Positions 37,493-47,445 are shown, numbered from the stretch's first letter. The stretch: DNA of 64,000 nt from Comamonas testosteroni (GCF_030505195.1 NZ_CP129672.1:3072501-3136500); one strand, 5' to 3'. A program made the numbers and translations. Notes: generated by a model from the letters alone, not told the origin.

Positions 37493-37590
37493 AAAATGTG
37501 AGCTTGATGCGCTTGCCATCTATTGATTTCAGATGACTTTCTATTTGAAATCAATGTATTGCAAGCGCTATGCGCTATTGTTTTAGTTGC
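37493..37590. repeat. Type 2 AT-rich palindromic element between glpD and rplN
   Basis: GCGCTTGCCATCTATTGATTT on the left, GAAATCAATGTATTGCAAGCGC on the right: a long inverted repeat with arms containing ATTGATTTCA and TGAAATCAAT-type blocks. Same family as 3671-3722 and 15684-15778 by its ATTGAT/GCGC content. May separate the glpD and ribosomal transcripts. Confidence 0.5.
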
Positions 37591-37658
37591 AAGTGCGAGA
37601 GGCCTGTCCGCCAGGCTTTGCGCCAGTGAAATCAGTGCGGGTATTGCAGGCTAAGAGC

Positions 37659-37687
37659 TTGACGTACAAGGGATTTCCTGCGACAAT
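37659..37687 (+). promoter_or_regulatory. Sigma-70 promoter of the spc ribosomal operon
   Basis: TTGACG at 37659-37664 and GACAAT at 37682-37687 with exactly 17 bp between. It stands 164 bp upstream of the rplN start codon and downstream of glpD, and is the best promoter match in this gap. Confidence 0.75.
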
Positions 37688-37693
37688 CTCCTG

Positions 37694-37851
37694 CTTCACG
37701 TTTAAAAGCGTGGAACTTTCTGCCCAGCGGGAAGCCCTCCGGAATGGTCCGGAAGGTGGACGACGGGCCCAAGACTGACCGGCTGCTTGATCAGCCCTTG
37801 AGAAGACTCTGGGGCTGTCGAGCGTTGCTGGAGCAAGTTGGGAATATTGAA
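37694..37851 (+). other. Structured leader RNA upstream of rplN
   Basis: About 150 nt of untranslated leader between the promoter and rplN. It contains a GCCC...GGGC outer pairing (about 37723-37771) enclosing a TCCGGA-ATGG-TCCGGA hairpin (37738-37753) and a CAAG...CTTG pairing next to it. Ribosomal operons commonly carry such leaders as binding sites for a ribosomal protein; which protein would bind is not known. Confidence 0.45.
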
Positions 37852-38220
37852 ATGATCCAAACAGAATCTCGGTTAGAGGTTGCCGACAACACCGGCGCGA
37901 AGTCTGTTCAGTGCATTAAGGTGCTGGGCGGTTCTCATCGTCGCTACGCAAGTGTTGGCGACATCATCAAGGTGAGCGTCAAGGAAGCAGCTCCTCGTGG
38001 TCGCGTCAAAAAAGGCGAGATCTACAGTGCTGTGGTTGTGCGCACCGCCAAGGGCATCCGTCGTGCAGACGGTTCGCTCGTGAAGTTCGACGGCAATGCC
38101 GCCGTGCTGCTGAACGCCAAGCTGGAGCCTATCGGCACCCGCATCTTTGGCCCCGTGACTCGTGAACTGCGTACCGAAAAGTTCATGAAGATCGTGTCGC
38201 TGGCCCCTGAAGTTCTCTAA
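37852..38220 (+). CDS. rplN: 50S ribosomal protein L14
   Basis: 122 residues with the L14 signature [20 protein letters not shown] and [22 protein letters not shown]. Binds 23S rRNA at the 30S interface, near bridge B8. ATG at 37852; an in-frame upstream ATG at 37744 would add 36 unlike residues from the leader. First gene of the spc series here; no rpsQ or rpmC precedes it. Confidence 0.98.
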   Translation: MIQTESRLEVADNTGAKSVQCIKVLGGSHRRYASVGDIIKVSVKEAAPRGRVKKGEIYSAVVVRTAKGIRRADGSLVKFDGNAAVLLNAKLEPIGTRIFGPVTRELRTEKFMKIVSLAPEVL

Positions 38221-38232
38221 AGGAATAGCACC

Positions 38233-38550
38233 ATGAACAAGATTCGCAAGGGCGACGAAGTTATCGTGCTGACCGGCCGTGACAAGGGCAAGCGTGGCGT
38301 GGTTTCTCTGCGCAAGGATGACTCCCACGTAATCGTGGACGGTATCAACCTGGTCAAGAAGCACACCAAGCCTAACCCCATGAAGGGCACCACCGGCGGT
38401 ATCGTGGAAAAGGCTATGCCTATCCACCAATCCAACGTGGCTATCTTCAATGCAGCGACCGGCAAGGCCGATCGCGTGGGCATCAAGGTGAACGCCGACG
38501 GCACACGTGTTCGCGTGTTCAAGTCCAATGGCGCTGAAATCGCCGCCTAA
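38233..38550 (+). CDS. rplX: 50S ribosomal protein L24
   Basis: 105 residues with the KOW motif [20 protein letters not shown] at the N-terminus and HQSNVAIFN further on. Assembly-initiator protein of the large subunit that binds the 5' end of 23S rRNA. AAAGGA precedes the ATG; 12 bp after rplN. Confidence 0.97.
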   Translation: MNKIRKGDEVIVLTGRDKGKRGVVSLRKDDSHVIVDGINLVKKHTKPNPMKGTTGGIVEKAMPIHQSNVAIFNAATGKADRVGIKVNADGTRVRVFKSNGAEIAA

Positions 38551-38560
38551 GGAGTAACAC

Positions 38561-39100
38561 ATGGCACGACTGCAAAAACTCTATCGCGAAAAGATCGCGG
38601 CTGAACTGAAAGAAAAGTTCGGCTACACCTCCGCTATGGAAGTGCCCCGTCTGACCAAGATCACTCTGAACATGGGTGTGAGCGAAGCCGTGGCCGACAA
38701 GAAGGTGATGGACAACGCCGTGGCTGACCTGACCAAGATTGCTGGTCAGAAGCCTGTGGTGACCAAGGCCAAGAAGGCTATCGCTGGTTTCAAGATCCGC
38801 GAAGGCCAAGCTATCGGCTGCATGGTGACCCTGCGTGGCGTTCAGATGTACGAATTCCTGGACCGTTTCGTGACTGTGGCTCTGCCCCGCGTGCGTGACT
38901 TCCGTGGTATCTCGGGTCGTTCGTTCGACGGTCGCGGCAACTACAACGTTGGCGTCAAAGAACAAATCATCTTCCCCGAAATCGAGTACGACAAGGTGGA
39001 CGCTCTGCGTGGTCTGAACATCAGCATCACGACAACAGCGAAGAACGACGAAGAGTGCAAGGCACTGCTCGCCGCTTTCAAATTCCCCTTCAAGAACTGA
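38561..39100 (+). CDS. rplE: 50S ribosomal protein L5
   Basis: 179 residues with [37 protein letters not shown] and [30 protein letters not shown]. Binds 5S rRNA and the central protuberance. AAGGAG Shine-Dalgarno; 10 bp after rplX. Confidence 0.98.
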   Translation: MARLQKLYREKIAAELKEKFGYTSAMEVPRLTKITLNMGVSEAVADKKVMDNAVADLTKIAGQKPVVTKAKKAIAGFKIREGQAIGCMVTLRGVQMYEFLDRFVTVALPRVRDFRGISGRSFDGRGNYNVGVKEQIIFPEIEYDKVDALRGLNISITTTAKNDEECKALLAAFKFPFKN

Positions 39101-39108
39101 GGTGGCGC

Positions 39109-39414
39109 ATGGCTAAAGTAGCAATGATTCAGCGCGAACTGAAGCGCGAAAAGCTGGCAGCCAAGTATGCTGCCAAGTATGCAGAACTCAAGGCAATCGC
39201 CGGCGACGTGAAGCGTTCCGACGAAGAGCGCGACGCCGCTCGTCTGGGTCTGCAGAAGCTGCCCCGTAACTCGAACCCCACTCGCCAGCGTAACCGTTGC
39301 GAGATCACTGGCCGTCCTCGCGGTACCTTCCGCCAATTCGGTCTGGGTCGCGCTAAGGTGCGTGAATTGGCCTTTGCTGGCGACATCCCCGGTGTCACCA
39401 AGGCCAGCTGGTAA
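39109..39414 (+). CDS. rpsN: 30S ribosomal protein S14 (zinc-independent form)
   Basis: 101 residues, the long form without the four-cysteine zinc site: only one Cys in [21 protein letters not shown]. Binds the 3' domain of 16S rRNA in the head of the small subunit. GAGGTGG precedes the ATG; 8 bp after rplE. Independence from zinc means no zinc-limitation paralogue is required for it. Confidence 0.97.
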   Translation: MAKVAMIQRELKREKLAAKYAAKYAELKAIAGDVKRSDEERDAARLGLQKLPRNSNPTRQRNRCEITGRPRGTFRQFGLGRAKVRELAFAGDIPGVTKASW

Positions 39415-39434
39415 GCAAGCAGGAGAGATTAAAC

Positions 39435-39830
39435 ATGAGCATGAGTGATCCCATCGCTGACTTGCTGACCCGCATCCGCAATGCACAAATGGTCTCCAAG
39501 GCCACTGTGTCGGCTCCTTCCTCCAAGGTCAAGGTTGCCATCGCACAAGTGCTGAAGGAAGAAGGCTATATCGACGGCTTCGAAGTGAAGTCCGAAGGTG
39601 GCAAGTCCGAACTCGAAATTACCCTGAAGTACTACGCCGGTCGCCCTGTGATCGAACGTATTGAACGTGTGAGCCGTCCCGGCCTGCGCGTGTACAAGGG
39701 TCGTCACGCAATCCCTCAGGTCCAGAACGGCCTGGGTGTGGCCATCGTCACTACTCCCAAGGGCGTGATGACTGATCGCAAAGCACGTGCTGCCGGTATC
39801 GGCGGTGAAGTGCTGTGCTATGTGGCCTAA
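39435..39830 (+). CDS. rpsH: 30S ribosomal protein S8
   Basis: 131 residues: [16 protein letters not shown] at the start and [46 protein letters not shown] at the end. Primary 16S rRNA-binding protein; in E. coli the translational repressor of the spc operon. AGGAGAG upstream. Confidence 0.98.
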   Translation: MSMSDPIADLLTRIRNAQMVSKATVSAPSSKVKVAIAQVLKEEGYIDGFEVKSEGGKSELEITLKYYAGRPVIERIERVSRPGLRVYKGRHAIPQVQNGLGVAIVTTPKGVMTDRKARAAGIGGEVLCYVA

Positions 39831-39854
39831 CGGACATTAAGGAGAAATACTGAA

Positions 39855-40388
39855 ATGTCTCGCGTAGCAAAAGCTATTGTGACCATCCCCGCAGGTGTGG
39901 ATGTGTCCATCAACGCTGAAACCATCAAGGTCAAGGGCAAGGGCGGCGATCTGTCGCTGTCTTTGAACGGCCTGGTGACCATCGGCAACAACGACGGCAA
40001 GCTGTCCTTTGCTCCCGCCAACGACTCCCGTGAAGCTGACGCTCTGGCCGGTACCATCCGCCAGCTGGTCAACAACATGGTCAAGGGCGTGACTGAAGGC
40101 TTCGAGAAGAAGCTGACGCTGATTGGCGTGGGCTACAAGGCCGCTGCACAAGGTTCCAAGCTGAACCTGGCAGTGGGCTTCTCGCACCCCGTCAACTTCG
40201 AGATGCCTGCCGGCATCAGTGTCGCTACCCCCACTCCGACTGAAATCGTGATCAAGGGTGCTGACCGTCAAGTGGTCGGTCAATTGGCTGCTGAGATCCG
40301 TGCCGTTCGTCCTCCCGAGCCTTACAAGGGCAAGGGCATTCGCTATGCGAATGAGAAGGTCGTGATCAAAGAGACCAAGAAGAAGTAA
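39855..40388 (+). CDS. rplF: 50S ribosomal protein L6
   Basis: 177 residues with two L6 repeats; C-terminal signature [16 protein letters not shown]. Sits near the factor-binding centre of the large subunit. AAGGAGA upstream of the ATG. Confidence 0.98.
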   Translation: MSRVAKAIVTIPAGVDVSINAETIKVKGKGGDLSLSLNGLVTIGNNDGKLSFAPANDSREADALAGTIRQLVNNMVKGVTEGFEKKLTLIGVGYKAAAQGSKLNLAVGFSHPVNFEMPAGISVATPTPTEIVIKGADRQVVGQLAAEIRAVRPPEPYKGKGIRYANEKVVIKETKKK

Positions 40389-40399
40389 GGAGCTGCATG

Positions 40400-40765
40400 A
40401 TGTTGAACAAGAAAGAGCAGCGTCTGCGCCGTGCCCGTCAGACTCGCATTCGCATTGCCCAGCAAGGCGTTGCACGTCTGAGCGTGAACCGCACCAACCT
40501 CCATATCTACGCCTCCGTGGTTTCGGAAGACGGCACTACCGTGCTGGCTTCGGCCTCCACTGCAGAAGTCGAAGTGCGTTCGCAGCTCGGCGCCGCTGGC
40601 AAGGGTGGCAACGTGGCCGCCGCCACGCTGATCGGCAAGCGCATTGCTGAGAAGGCTAAGGCTGCTGGCGTTGAGAAAGTGGCTTTCGACCGCGCCGGTT
40701 TTGCATACCACGGCCGCGTGAAGGCTTTGGCAGAAGCCGCTCGCGAAGCGGGCCTGCAGTTCTAA
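40400..40765 (+). CDS. rplR: 50S ribosomal protein L18
   Basis: 121 residues, basic N-terminus ([17 protein letters not shown]) and C-terminal [27 protein letters not shown]. Binds 5S rRNA with L5. Two ATGs stand in tandem (40397, 40400); the second has the better 7-bp spacing from GGAG. Confidence 0.97.
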   Translation: MLNKKEQRLRRARQTRIRIAQQGVARLSVNRTNLHIYASVVSEDGTTVLASASTAEVEVRSQLGAAGKGGNVAAATLIGKRIAEKAKAAGVEKVAFDRAGFAYHGRVKALAEAAREAGLQF

Positions 40766-40780
40766 GCGGAGCGGATACAA

Positions 40781-41302
40781 ATGGCTAAATTTTCCCCCAA
40801 AGTGCAAGACGAAGGTCGTGACGACGGTCTGCGCGAAAAAATGATCGCGGTCAACCGCGTCACCAAGGTTGTGAAGGGTGGTCGTATTCTCGGCTTCGCT
40901 GCACTGACCGTGGTTGGCGACGGTGACGGTCGCGTTGGCATGGGTAAGGGCAAGTCCAAGGAAGTGCCTGCTGCCGTGCAAAAAGCGATGGAAGAATGCC
41001 GTCGCAACCTGATGAAGGTTGCACTGAAGAGCGGCACCATTCACCACTCGGTGAAGGGCCATCACGGCGCTGCCAAGGTCGAGCTGCACCCAGCTCCTAA
41101 GGGTACTGGCATCATTGCTGGCGGCCCTATGCGCGCTGTTTTTGAAGTGGTGGGTATCACCGACATCGTGGCCAAGAGCCACGGTTCGTCGAACCCCTAC
41201 AACATGGTTCGCGCAACTTTCGACGCTTTGAAGAACTCCACGACCCCTGCGAACGTGGCAGCAAAGCGCGGCAAGTCGGTCGAAGACATCTTCACCGCCT
41301 GA
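40781..41302 (+). CDS. rpsE: 30S ribosomal protein S5
   Basis: 173 residues with the S5 signature [35 protein letters not shown] and [15 protein letters not shown]. Located at the mRNA entry tunnel; affects decoding fidelity and is a site of spectinomycin resistance mutations. The residues of the spectinomycin loop (VVKGGR) look wild-type. Confidence 0.98.
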   Translation: MAKFSPKVQDEGRDDGLREKMIAVNRVTKVVKGGRILGFAALTVVGDGDGRVGMGKGKSKEVPAAVQKAMEECRRNLMKVALKSGTIHHSVKGHHGAAKVELHPAPKGTGIIAGGPMRAVFEVVGITDIVAKSHGSSNPYNMVRATFDALKNSTTPANVAAKRGKSVEDIFTA

Positions 41303-41316
41303 TCGGAGTCCAGCAC

Positions 41317-41499
41317 ATGACAACACAACAAACTGTCAAGATTCAGCTGGTTCGTAGCCCCATCGGCACCAAAGAGTCGCACCGTGCGACTGTGCGTGGC
41401 CTGGGTCTGCGCAAGCTGAACAGCGTCAGCGAACTGCAGGACACTCCTGAAGTGCGCGGCATGATTAACAAGATCGCCTACTTGGTGAAGGTTCTCTGA
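41317..41499 (+). CDS. rpmD: 50S ribosomal protein L30
   Basis: 60 residues with [30 protein letters not shown]. Short ferredoxin-like fold on the large subunit. ATG at 41317, 14 bp after rpsE. Confidence 0.97.
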   Translation: MTTQQTVKIQLVRSPIGTKESHRATVRGLGLRKLNSVSELQDTPEVRGMINKIAYLVKVL

Positions 41500-41510
41500 A
41501 AGGATTGATG

Positions 41511-41942
41511 ATGGAACTCAATAGCATCAAGCCTGCAGACGGCGCCAAGCACGCCAAGCGTCGCGTGGGTCGCGGTATCGGTTCTGGTCTGGGTAAGACC
41601 GCCGGTCGCGGTCACAAGGGTCAGAAGTCGCGTTCGGGTGGCTACCACAAGGTGGGCTTCGAAGGCGGTCAAATGCCTCTGCAGCGTCGCCTGCCCAAGC
41701 GTGGCTTCAAGTCGCATCTGCTGAAGTTCAATGCAGAAGTGACCCTGTCCGAGCTGGATAAGCTCGGCCTGGCCGAAGTCGATCTGGCTGCTCTGAAGCA
41801 AGCCGGTCTGGTTGGCTCTATCGCTAAGGTGGTGAAGATCATCAAGAGCGGTGAACTGACTAAGGCTGTCAAGCTCAACGGTATCGGCGCTACCGCCGGT
41901 GCCAAGGCTGCCATCGAAGCTGCCGGTGGCAGCATCGCCTGA
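41511..41942 (+). CDS. rplO: 50S ribosomal protein L15
   Basis: 143 residues: [43 protein letters not shown] start and the C-terminal [22 protein letters not shown]. Late assembly protein of the 50S subunit. Tandem ATGs at 41508 and 41511; the latter is better spaced from AAAGGA and gives the family start. Confidence 0.97.
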   Translation: MELNSIKPADGAKHAKRRVGRGIGSGLGKTAGRGHKGQKSRSGGYHKVGFEGGQMPLQRRLPKRGFKSHLLKFNAEVTLSELDKLGLAEVDLAALKQAGLVGSIAKVVKIIKSGELTKAVKLNGIGATAGAKAAIEAAGGSIA

Positions 41943-41966
41943 TTAAAGTTCTGAAAGAAGACATCC

Positions 41967-43280
41967 GTGGCTACTAGCGCAGCTCAAATTGCAAAGACTG
42001 GAAAATTCGGCGACCTGCGTCGTCGTCTGGTTTTTCTGTTGCTTGCGCTGGTCGTATACCGCATCGGGGCACATATCCCCGTTCCGGGCATCGATCCAGC
42101 GCAGCTGCAGCAGCTGTTCTCTGGCCAGCAGGGCGGCATTCTCAATCTGTTCAACATGTTCTCGGGTGGAGCGCTCTCGCGCTTCACAGTGTTCGCACTG
42201 GGGATCATGCCGTACATCTCGGCATCGATCATCATGCAGCTCATGACCTACGTGGTCCCGACATTCGAGCAGATGAAAAAGGAAGGTGAAGCAGGTCGTC
42301 GCAAGATTACCCAGTACACCCGCTACGGCACTCTGGGCCTGGCGCTGTTTCAGTCCTTGGGAATTGCTGTTGCCCTGGAAAGCTCCGCAGGCTTGGTTCT
42401 GAACCCTGGTTTTGGCTTCCGCATGACTGCGGTGGTCAGTCTCACGGCCGGTACCCTGTTCCTGATGTGGCTCGGTGAACAGATCACTGAACGTGGTCTG
42501 GGCAACGGTATCTCGATACTGATTTTTGGCGGTATCGCCGCAGGCCTGCCGAGCTCTATCGGCGGTCTGCTGGAGCTGGTGCGCACCGGTGCCATGAGCA
42601 TTCTGGCGGCAATCTTCATTGTTCTCGTTGTGGCAGCCGTGACGTATTTCGTCGTGTATGTCGAACGAGGTCAACGCAAGATCTTGGTGAATTACGCACG
42701 CCGACAAGTCGGCAACAAGGTGTACGGTGGTCAGTCTTCGCACTTGCCACTGAAGCTGAACATGGCAGGTGTGATTCCTCCCATCTTCGCTTCGTCGATC
42801 ATCTTGCTGCCTGCTACGGTGGTGAATTGGTTCAGTGCAGGAGAATCCATGCGCTGGCTGAAGGATATTTCGAGCACGTTGACCCCTGGTCAGCCAATCT
42901 ATGTCATCCTTTATGCTGCCGCGATCATTTTCTTCTGCTTCTTCTATACGGCCCTGGTTTTCAACAGCCGGGAAACTGCCGACAACCTGAAGAAGAGTGG
43001 CGCTTTCATCCCCGGGATTCGTCCTGGCGAACAGACAGCCCGCTACATTGACAAGATTCTGGTTCGCCTGACCCTGGCTGGCGCGATCTACATTACCTTC
43101 GTTTGCTTGTTGCCCGAATTCCTGATCCTGAAGTACAACGTTCCGTTCTACTTCGGTGGTACATCGTTGCTGATCATCGTGGTCGTGACAATGGACTTCA
43201 TGGCGCAAGTGCAGAACTACGTGATGTCGCAGCAATACGAGTCGCTCCTGAAAAAAGCGAACTTTAAGGCTGGTATTTGA
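41967..43280 (+). CDS. secY: Preprotein translocase subunit SecY
   Basis: 437 residues with ten transmembrane helices forming the Sec channel. N-terminal [30 protein letters not shown], plug region [27 protein letters not shown] and C-terminal cytosolic loops ([34 protein letters not shown]) that bind SecA and the ribosome. The start is a GTG. Followed by a 118-bp structured gap before rpmJ; infA is not present between them. Confidence 0.98.
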   Translation: MATSAAQIAKTGKFGDLRRRLVFLLLALVVYRIGAHIPVPGIDPAQLQQLFSGQQGGILNLFNMFSGGALSRFTVFALGIMPYISASIIMQLMTYVVPTFEQMKKEGEAGRRKITQYTRYGTLGLALFQSLGIAVALESSAGLVLNPGFGFRMTAVVSLTAGTLFLMWLGEQITERGLGNGISILIFGGIAAGLPSSIGGLLELVRTGAMSILAAIFIVLVVAAVTYFVVYVERGQRKILVNYARRQVGNKVYGGQSSHLPLKLNMAGVIPPIFASSIILLPATVVNWFSAGESMRWLKDISSTLTPGQPIYVILYAAAIIFFCFFYTALVFNSRETADNLKKSGAFIPGIRPGEQTARYIDKILVRLTLAGAIYITFVCLLPEFLILKYNVPFYFGGTSLLIIVVVTMDFMAQVQNYVMSQQYESLLKKANFKAGI

Positions 43281-43286
43281 TGACAA

Positions 43287-43306
43287 GGCTGCCCAAGGGG
43301 GCAGCC
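43287..43306 (+). other. Hairpin after secY (possible attenuator)
   Basis: Perfect 8-bp stem GGCTGCCC-AAGG-GGGCAGCC, 6 bp after the secY stop. No T-run follows, so it is an attenuator, processing or stability element and not a full terminator. Confidence 0.55.
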
Positions 43307-43334
43307 TGCCAAAAGTTAGTAGACGCCCATCGAT

Positions 43335-43364
43335 CTATCGCGGGCATTGTTTCCCGGTCGATAG
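43335..43364 (+). other. Second hairpin upstream of rpmJ (candidate alpha-operon leader)
   Basis: CTATCGCGGG, loop CATTGTTT, then CCCGGTCGATAG, pairing with one bulge. It lies between the secY hairpin and the rpmJ Shine-Dalgarno (TAGGAGA). In E. coli the mRNA leader of the alpha genes binds S4 as a pseudoknot; whether this does is unknown. Confidence 0.45.
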
Positions 43365-43398
43365 GCCGATAGTGGATGGAACGTTTTAGGAGAAAAGA

Positions 43399-43512
43399 AT
43401 GAGAGTTTCGGCTTCGGTCAAAAAAATCTGCCGTAACTGCAAGATCATCCGCCGCAAAGGTGTTGTGCGCGTGATCTGCACTGACCAGCGCCACAAGCAG
43501 CGCCAAGGTTGA
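43399..43512 (+). CDS. rpmJ: 50S ribosomal protein L36
   Basis: A 37-residue protein starting [15 protein letters not shown] with the four-ligand zinc motif C-x2-C-x12-C-x4-H (Cys11, Cys14, Cys27, His32). The smallest ribosomal protein, at the base of the L7/L12 stalk region. TAGGAGA Shine-Dalgarno. First gene of the alpha series. Confidence 0.97.
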   Translation: MRVSASVKKICRNCKIIRRKGVVRVICTDQRHKQRQG

Positions 43513-43534
43513 TTGAAAGCATTAGAGGACTAAT

Positions 43535-43900
43535 ATGGCACGTATTGCTGGCATTAACATCCCGCCGCACAAGCATGCTGAAATCGGCCTGACAGCCATC
43601 TTTGGCATCGGTCGCACTACAGCTCGCAAAATCTGCGAAGCATGCGGTATCGAGTATTCCAAGAAGGTCAAGGACCTGACGGACGCTGATCTGGAAAAGA
43701 TCCGTGACTTCCTGAATCCCATGACTCTGGAAGGTGATCTGCGTCGCGAAACCACCATGAACATCAAGCGTTTGATGGACATCGGTTGCTATCGCGGTTT
43801 CCGTCATCGTCGCGGCCTGCCCATGCGCGGTCAACGTACCCGCACGAACGCTCGTACTCGCAAGGGTCCGCGCAAGGGTGCAGCGGCTCTGAAGAAATAA
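43535..43900 (+). CDS. rpsM: 30S ribosomal protein S13
   Basis: 121 residues: [30 protein letters not shown] and the C-terminal [25 protein letters not shown] tail that contacts tRNA in the P site. 22 bp after rpmJ. Confidence 0.98.
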   Translation: MARIAGINIPPHKHAEIGLTAIFGIGRTTARKICEACGIEYSKKVKDLTDADLEKIRDFLNPMTLEGDLRRETTMNIKRLMDIGCYRGFRHRRGLPMRGQRTRTNARTRKGPRKGAAALKK

Positions 43901-43917
43901 GAGATTGAAAGATCATT

Positions 43918-44322
43918 ATGGCTAAGTCTCCCGCAAACAACGCAGCTGCTCGCGTTCGCAAGAAGGTCCGTAAGAATATTTCTGACGGTATCGCGCACGT
44001 GCACGCTTCGTTCAACAACACGATCATCACCATCACCGACCGTCAAGGCAACGCTCTGTCGTGGGCTTCGTCGGGTGGCCAGGGCTTCAAGGGTTCGCGT
44101 AAGTCGACTCCCTTTGCTGCCCAGGTTGCTTCGGAAGTGGCCGGTCGTGCTGCTATCGAACAGGGCATCAAGAACCTGGAAGTCGAAATCAAGGGTCCCG
44201 GTCCTGGCCGTGAATCCTCGGTTCGCGCCCTGGGTGCTCTGGGTATCCGCATCACTTCCATCTCGGACGTGACTCCGGTTCCCCACAACGGCTGCCGCCC
44301 TCAAAAGCGCCGTCGTATCTAA
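43918..44322 (+). CDS. rpsK: 30S ribosomal protein S11
   Basis: 134 residues with [43 protein letters not shown] and the end [22 protein letters not shown] [17 protein letters not shown]. Platform protein near the Shine-Dalgarno helix exit. Followed by an 89-bp gap before rpsD. Confidence 0.98.
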   Translation: MAKSPANNAAARVRKKVRKNISDGIAHVHASFNNTIITITDRQGNALSWASSGGQGFKGSRKSTPFAAQVASEVAGRAAIEQGIKNLEVEIKGPGPGRESSVRALGALGIRITSISDVTPVPHNGCRPQKRRRI

Positions 44323-44411
44323 TTTTTTATCAAGCCCACCGCCGCCCAGGTGCTTTTGCATCGAGGGCGGCTCCCGTGTTTGCGCACGGTAGATGACACA
44401 AAGGAAATCAA

Positions 44412-45035
44412 GTGGCACGCTATATTGGCCCCAAGGCAAAACTCTCCCGCCGCGAAGGCACCGATCTGTTCCTGAAGAGCGCACGTCGCTCCATCGCAGA
44501 CAAGGCAAAGTTCGACACCAAGCCTGGTCAGCATGGCCGCACTTCCGGTCAGCGCACTTCCGACTACGGTCTGCAACTGCGCGAAAAGCAGAAGGTCAAG
44601 CGCATGTACGGCGTGCTGGAGAAGCAATTCCGCCGCTACTTCGAAGCTGCTGACCGCAAGCGTGGCAACACTGGTGCCAACCTGCTGTCGCTGCTGGAAT
44701 CGCGTCTGGACAACGTCGTGTACCGCATGGGCTTCGGCTCCACTCGCGCTGAAGCACGTCAGCTGGTGTCGCACAAGGCTATCACTGTGAACGGCCAGTC
44801 CGTGAACATTCCTTCTTTCTCCGTGAAGGAAGGCGACGTGGTTGCTCTGCGTGAAAAGTCCAAGAAGCAAGCTCGCGTGGTCGAGGCTCTGCAACTGGCT
44901 GCTCAAGTGGGCTTCCCCGCATGGGTTGAAGTGTCTGCTGACAAGGCAGAAGGTACTTTCAAGAAGTCTCCTGACCGCGATGAATTCGCAGCTGACATCA
45001 ACGAATCCCTGATCGTTGAGTTGTACTCGCGTTAA
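44412..45035 (+). CDS. rpsD: 30S ribosomal protein S4
   Basis: 207 residues: [20 protein letters not shown] start, the S4 RNA-binding fold ([41 protein letters not shown]) and a C-terminal extension. Primary 16S binder and, in E. coli, repressor of the alpha operon. Starts with GTG at 44412 after AAGGAAA. Confidence 0.98.
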   Translation: MARYIGPKAKLSRREGTDLFLKSARRSIADKAKFDTKPGQHGRTSGQRTSDYGLQLREKQKVKRMYGVLEKQFRRYFEAADRKRGNTGANLLSLLESRLDNVVYRMGFGSTRAEARQLVSHKAITVNGQSVNIPSFSVKEGDVVALREKSKKQARVVEALQLAAQVGFPAWVEVSADKAEGTFKKSPDRDEFAADINESLIVELYSR

Positions 45036-45065
45036 TCTTTAGCAGCGACATTTCTGTAAACCGTC

Positions 45066-45093
45066 CCCACGGCGCGAGGCATCGCGCCGTGGG
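45066..45093 (+). other. Perfect 12-bp GC hairpin between rpsD and rpoA
   Basis: CCCACGGCGCGA, loop GGCA, TCGCGCCGTGGG. No T-run follows (TGCTTCACC). It may be an RNA processing or pausing signal that tunes rpoA relative to the ribosomal genes. Confidence 0.65.
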
Positions 45094-45147
45094 TGCTTCA
45101 CCAGCCTTACCGGTGTAACGAGCCGAGGGTATTGAGAGGAAGTCTGC

Positions 45148-46146
45148 ATGCAAACGAATTTGCTGAAGCCCAAGACAATCAATGTCGAGCAACTTGGTCA
45201 CAACCGTGCCAAGGTTGTTCTGGAGCCGTTTGAGCGTGGCTACGGTCATACGCTGGGCAATGCCCTGCGCCGTGTTCTGCTCTCCTCCATGGTGGGTTAC
45301 GCAGCGACGGAAGTGACGATTGCTGGGGTGCTGCATGAGTACTCCTCCATCGACGGTGTCCAGGAAGATGTGACTAACATCCTGCTGAACCTCAAGGGTG
45401 TGGTGTTCAAGCTGCACAATCGTGACGAAGTCACCCTGAGCCTGCGCAAGGATGGCGAAGGTGTTGTCACTGCCCGTGACATTCAGACCCCCCACGACGT
45501 AGAAATCGTCAACCCTGATCATGTGATCGCCCATCTGTCGCAAGGCGGCAAGCTGGACATGCAGATCAAGGTGGAAAAGGGCCGCGGCTATGTGCCCGGC
45601 AACGTGCGCCGCTACGGTGACGAATCGACCAAGTCGATCGGCCGTATCGTGCTCGACGCTTCGTTCTCGCCCGTCAAGCGCGTGAGCTACGCTGTCGAAT
45701 CCGCACGTGTGGAACAGCGTACCGATCTGGACAAGCTGGTTCTGGAAATCGAAACCAACGGTGCCATCACCGCTGAAGACGCAGTGCGCGCATCCGCCAA
45801 GATCCTGGTGGAGCAGCTGGCAGTATTTGCCCAGCTCGACGGTGGCGATATCGCCAGCGTGTTCGACGCTCCTGCCGGTGGCCGCGGCGCTGCCACATCG
45901 TTCGATCCCATCCTGCTGCGTCCCGTGGACGAGCTCGAGCTCACCGTGCGTTCTGCCAACTGCCTCAAGGCAGAGAACATCTACTACATCGGCGACCTCA
46001 TCCAGCGTACCGAAAACGAGCTGCTCAAGACTCCCAACCTGGGTCGCAAGTCGCTCAACGAGATCAAGGAAGTTCTGGCTTCCCGTGGTCTGACGCTGGG
46101 CATGAAGCTCGAAAACTGGCCACCTGCTGGCCTGGAAAAGCGTTAA
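45148..46146 (+). CDS. rpoA: RNA polymerase alpha subunit
   Basis: 332 residues. N-terminal dimerisation domain with [28 protein letters not shown] block (here [25 protein letters not shown], ~25-50) and GYVPGNVRR; flexible linker at ~235-245; C-terminal domain with [23 protein letters not shown] and [23 protein letters not shown], which binds UP elements and activators. AGAGAGGAAG precedes the ATG. Confidence 0.98.
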   Translation: MQTNLLKPKTINVEQLGHNRAKVVLEPFERGYGHTLGNALRRVLLSSMVGYAATEVTIAGVLHEYSSIDGVQEDVTNILLNLKGVVFKLHNRDEVTLSLRKDGEGVVTARDIQTPHDVEIVNPDHVIAHLSQGGKLDMQIKVEKGRGYVPGNVRRYGDESTKSIGRIVLDASFSPVKRVSYAVESARVEQRTDLDKLVLEIETNGAITAEDAVRASAKILVEQLAVFAQLDGGDIASVFDAPAGGRGAATSFDPILLRPVDELELTVRSANCLKAENIYYIGDLIQRTENELLKTPNLGRKSLNEIKEVLASRGLTLGMKLENWPPAGLEKR

Positions 46147-46159
46147 TCGCTACAATAGA

Positions 46160-46196
46160 GGACTTTGCTTGATCCGCTTTGGTTCGGGCAAAGTCC
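46160..46196 (+). other. Hairpin between rpoA and rplQ
   Basis: 9-bp stem GGACTTTGC / GCAAAGTCC with a 19-base loop, 13 bp after the rpoA stop. No T-run. Possible attenuation or processing site ahead of rplQ. Confidence 0.5.
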
Positions 46197-46283
46197 AAGT
46201 GCCTCGGGCAGTACCTGATACGGCTGCCTGATTTAATTTAAAAAAGATCTCCGGATAAAAACGGGGAGCAAAGGAAAAGCACC

Positions 46284-46667
46284 ATGCGTCACGGCAACGG
46301 CCTCCGCAAACTGAACCGCACTTCTGCACACCGCAAGGCAATGCTGCAGAACATGATGAACTCGCTGATCGAGCACGAAGCCATCAAGACCACGGTCCCC
46401 AAGGCCAAGGAACTGCGTCGCGTGATCGAGCCCATGATCACTCTGGCCAAGGTTGACACCGTGGCTAACCGCCGTCTGGCTTTCGACCGTCTGCGCGACC
46501 GCGACAGCGTGACCAAGCTGTTCAACGTACTGGGTCCCCGCAACGCTCAGCGTCCCGGCGGCTACACACGTATCCTGAAGATGGGCTTCCGCGTGGGCGA
46601 CAACGCTCCCATGGCCTATGTGGAACTGGTCGAGCGCGCTGAAGAAGCCGCTGCAGCAGCTGAATAA
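46284..46667 (+). CDS. rplQ: 50S ribosomal protein L17
   Basis: 127 residues: [24 protein letters not shown] start and [33 protein letters not shown] end. Last gene of the alpha series. AAAGGAAAAG upstream of the ATG. The initiator tRNA follows 40 bp later. Confidence 0.98.
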   Translation: MRHGNGLRKLNRTSAHRKAMLQNMMNSLIEHEAIKTTVPKAKELRRVIEPMITLAKVDTVANRRLAFDRLRDRDSVTKLFNVLGPRNAQRPGGYTRILKMGFRVGDNAPMAYVELVERAEEAAAAAE

Positions 46668-46691
46668 GCCATGGCAGGCTGCAAAGCCTGC

Positions 46692-46697
46692 TATAAT
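46692..46697 (+). promoter_or_regulatory. TATAAT -10 element before the initiator tRNA
   Basis: Perfect TATAAT 10 bp before the mature tRNA 5' end. No good -35 at 17 bp upstream, so it may act with read-through from rplQ. Confidence 0.5.
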
Positions 46698-46707
46698 TTG
46701 GAAATAC

Positions 46708-46784
<77 letters not shown>

Positions 46785-46790
46785 AATTGA

Positions 46791-46823
46791 AAAAGGTCAC
46801 GACAATGTCGTGACCTTTTTTTT
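46791..46823 (+). terminator. Terminator after the initiator tRNA
   Basis: GGTCACGAC, loop AAT, GTCGTGACC, then TTTTTTTT; an A-tract lies on the 5' side. Confidence 0.92.
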
Positions 46824-46868
46824 GTCCATTTTTTCCATAGACCATAAGGCTGTGCCCGCCTCGGCTCG

Positions 46869-47186
46869 TCATAACCCTGGCAGGGTGCCTGAGCGACGGC
46901 GCAGATGTTCGCGTACCCGGTTGGCGATCACCTGTGCGATCTCCGGGCTCAGCACCTCGCTGATATGCAGTACCTCGGTGTAATGCAGATAGAGCAGGCC
47001 GCGCAAGGTCTTGAATGCCGTCTCATGCGCGGCTCCGCAGATGGCGGCATCGTTGGCCAGCACGCGCTCCACGGCACCGTGCTCAAGCAGCCGGATCTTG
47101 CAGATAGCTGCCTGATGCAGGATCTCCAGGTCTATTTCCTCAAGGCGGTTTTCCCATTCATCGGACAAGAATCGATTCGCTGGCAT
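46869..47186 (-). CDS. Small conserved-looking protein of unknown function
   Basis: 105 residues, mostly helical: DEWENRLEEIDLEILHQAAICKIRLLEHGAVERVLANDA, then AHETAFKTLRGLLYLHYTEVLHISEVLSPEIAQVIANRVREHLRRR. Two Cys (about residues 29 and 50), no signal peptide or membrane span. I do not recognise the family. It is divergent from the DASS transporter gene and lies downstream of the tRNA terminator, so it is a separate unit. ATG at 47186 has GGAGAG 8 bp upstream. Confidence 0.65.
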   Translation of the reverse strand: MPANRFLSDEWENRLEEIDLEILHQAAICKIRLLEHGAVERVLANDAAICGAAHETAFKTLRGLLYLHYTEVLHISEVLSPEIAQVIANRVREHLRRRSGTLPGL

Positions 47187-47445
47187 GTAGGGTGGCTCTC
47201 CTGCTCAATTCATGGACAGACTCGAATGCTGGCATACCCCGGGTCTGGCCGTCGGTTTTGCTCCTACAAGTCTTGATGCTTGTCAAATGTCGATAAGGTG
47301 AACGTCGGCCTGGGGTCGAGGCCGTGCGGCACTGCATCATGATGCCAGTCTGCGACCTGACCGCCAATGCCTGTCCGTGTCTCCTGGATTTCTCCGAGCT
47401 GAGGTATGGTGTCTCGATGCGCTGCAGGTAAAGAAAAGGACTTGT

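Noticed and set aside
35524..37554. A 676-codon open frame on the minus strand opposite glpD
   Set aside because: Antisense shadow of glpD in a GC-rich genome; no recognisable motif.
43281..43398. infA between secY and rpmJ, as in some Burkholderiales
   Set aside because: The 118-bp gap is too short and has no matching frame.
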